Assembly (NCBI RefSeq): GCF_024741795.1
Contig: NZ_CP102950.1
Location: forward strand, 2,852,001 to 2,916,000
Length of the DNA stretch: 64,000 nt
Direction: 5' to 3'
From: Arthrobacter sp. CJ23
GTDB taxonomy: Bacteria > Actinomycetota > Actinomycetes > Actinomycetales > Micrococcaceae
The position numbers and the translations under genes were made by a program. Below, piece by piece: positions 63,222 to 64,000 of this stretch; within the stretch, counting starts at the first letter, position 1; each line of letters begins with the position of its first letter. The notes below the pieces were generated by a model. The model made no database searches, was not told where the DNA came from, and saw only the letters and a list, made by a program, of their open reading frames with translations.

Positions 63222-64000
63222 GTGGCAAGCAGCAAGATACGCCGGACAGCGGTGCGAATCGGGGCCGGTCTCCTGGCCCTGGCGTTGACCTCCTGCACGG
63301 GGGCACCGAATCCGCCAGCCACCTCCGCCACCAGTTCCGCACCGGCCGAGCCGAGTGCCACCTTCAACTTCGGCACGCCGTCCATGCCCCTGGGGCTCGA
63401 TCCTGCCGTAACCTCGGATTCCGAGTCGTACCGTGTCACCCGCCAGATCCTGGAGGGCCTGGTGGGCGTGGACGGCGCCACCGGCCAGCCCACTCCCCTC
63501 CTCGCCACGGAGTGGAAGAACAGCGAGAACGGGCTCAGCTACGACTTCACCCTGCGCAGCAAGGTGCTCTTCCACGACGGCACGCCCTTCGATGCCGCCG
63601 CCGTGTGTGCCAACTTCAACCGCTGGTTCAGTTTCCCGGCGGCGCTCCGCCAGCAGGCCCCAGGCATCTCGTTCAAGGGCATCTTCAAGGCGTACTCCGA
63701 CGAGCCGGTCTTTTCGATCTTCAAGGACTGCACGGTGGTGTCCACGGACAATGTCCGGATCAACCTCACCCGCCCGTACACGGGTTTCCTGCAGGCCCTG
63801 ACCCTCCCGGCGTTCGCCATGTCCTCGCCAACCGCGATGGCCGCGCAGAAGGCCGATGTGCTCGACCAGCTCCGGAACGGCCAGGCAATGTCCGCCTATG
63901 CCGGCCATCCGGTGGGCACGGGCCCCTATGTCTTCACCTCCTGGGACAAGGACAAGGTCACCCTGTCCACGAGCAAGGCCTACTGGGGCAACCGCGGGCA
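63222..64000 (+). CDS. Peptide/nickel ABC transporter substrate-binding lipoprotein (SBP family 5), 3' end outside window
   Basis: The frame opens at GTG 63222 behind AGGGG and is still open at the end of the window (259 codons). A signal peptide with lipobox LTSC is followed by a Thr/Ser/Ala-rich linker. The SBP family 5 pattern is present: YRVTRQILEGLVGVD, then YDFTLRSKVLFHDGTPFDAAAV and TGPYVFTSWDKDKVTL. It binds oligopeptides or similar solutes for import. Permease and ATPase genes, if linked, lie beyond the window. Confidence 0.92.
   Translation, partial: MASSKIRRTAVRIGAGLLALALTSCTGAPNPPATSATSSAPAEPSATFNFGTPSMPLGLDPAVTSDSESYRVTRQILEGLVGVDGATGQPTPLLATEWKNSENGLSYDFTLRSKVLFHDGTPFDAAAVCANFNRWFSFPAALRQQAPGISFKGIFKAYSDEPVFSIFKDCTVVSTDNVRINLTRPYTGFLQALTLPAFAMSSPTAMAAQKADVLDQLRNGQAMSAYAGHPVGTGPYVFTSWDKDKVTLSTSKAYWGNRG

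Overview
The window reads as chromosomal DNA of a high-GC actinobacterium of the Micrococcaceae, most like Arthrobacter or Pseudarthrobacter. The reasons are strong GC3 bias, frequent GTG and TTG starts, the rpmF-rnc-mutM and LCP-thiL-DAK2-recG-rsmD blocks, the divergent IclR/leuCD pair, an ilvBNC operon with a leader peptide, and a sunset-domain protein. No prophage, integrase, transposase or CRISPR array was seen. Most of the window is housekeeping sequence. The accessory signals are a secretion and signalling cassette (31.9-36.8 kb), a repeat-rich envelope protein (26.3-27.8 kb), two broken genes and several families of intergenic hairpins.

Layout. 1-1.5 kb: end of a LacI-type regulator and a frameshifted XRE/MmyB regulator. 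1.6-4.8 kb (minus): coaD, DUF177, rpmF, rnc, mutM. 4.9-6.9 kb (plus): aminotransferase and spermidine-synthase-like protein. 6.9-13.0 kb (minus): LCP, thiL, DAK2, recG, rsmD. 13.0-17.9 kb: DUF3515 lipoprotein, then the minus-strand envelope operon murA-plsC-gpsA-ddl. 18.2-21.5 kb: truncated AbiEi-like gene, leuD/leuC and a divergent IclR regulator. 21.6-25.6 kb: DUF1697 protein and two overlapping dynamin-like GTPases. 25.7-26.0 kb: tRNA-Glu and tRNA-Gln. 26.3-31.8 kb: repeat protein, HAD phosphatase, gltX, FAH-family enzyme, metallo-beta-lactamase-fold hydrolase.

32.0-36.8 kb: a TasA-like secreted protein, a SipW-type signal peptidase fused to an HPt-like domain, a small secreted fibronectin-like protein, a soluble REC-GAF histidine kinase and a convergent OmpR-type response regulator. 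This is the best candidate for an undescribed system. 36.9-39.3 kb: ilvE and leuB. 39.4-44.8 kb: NarL-type two-component pair with an ABC exporter. 44.9-50.1 kb: metG and a second ABC/FtsX exporter. 50.3-57.6 kb: serA, ilvC, ilvN, ilvB with leader peptide and attenuator, then ilvD. 57.8-64 kb: LysR regulator, sunset-domain protein, PQQ-type dehydrogenase lipoprotein, duplicated tRNA-Lys, MarR regulator, peroxiredoxin, tRNA-Leu and the start of a peptide-binding lipoprotein.

How the parts connect. Branched-chain amino acid synthesis is nearly complete here (ilvBNCDE, leuB, leuCD). Two control layers are visible: translation-coupled attenuation at ilvB, and a shared palindrome TCTCA-N5-TGAGA upstream of both leuCD/IclR and ilvD that suggests one regulator for both. 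The envelope genes form one operon and are insulated by GC-rich hairpins that recur in the window.
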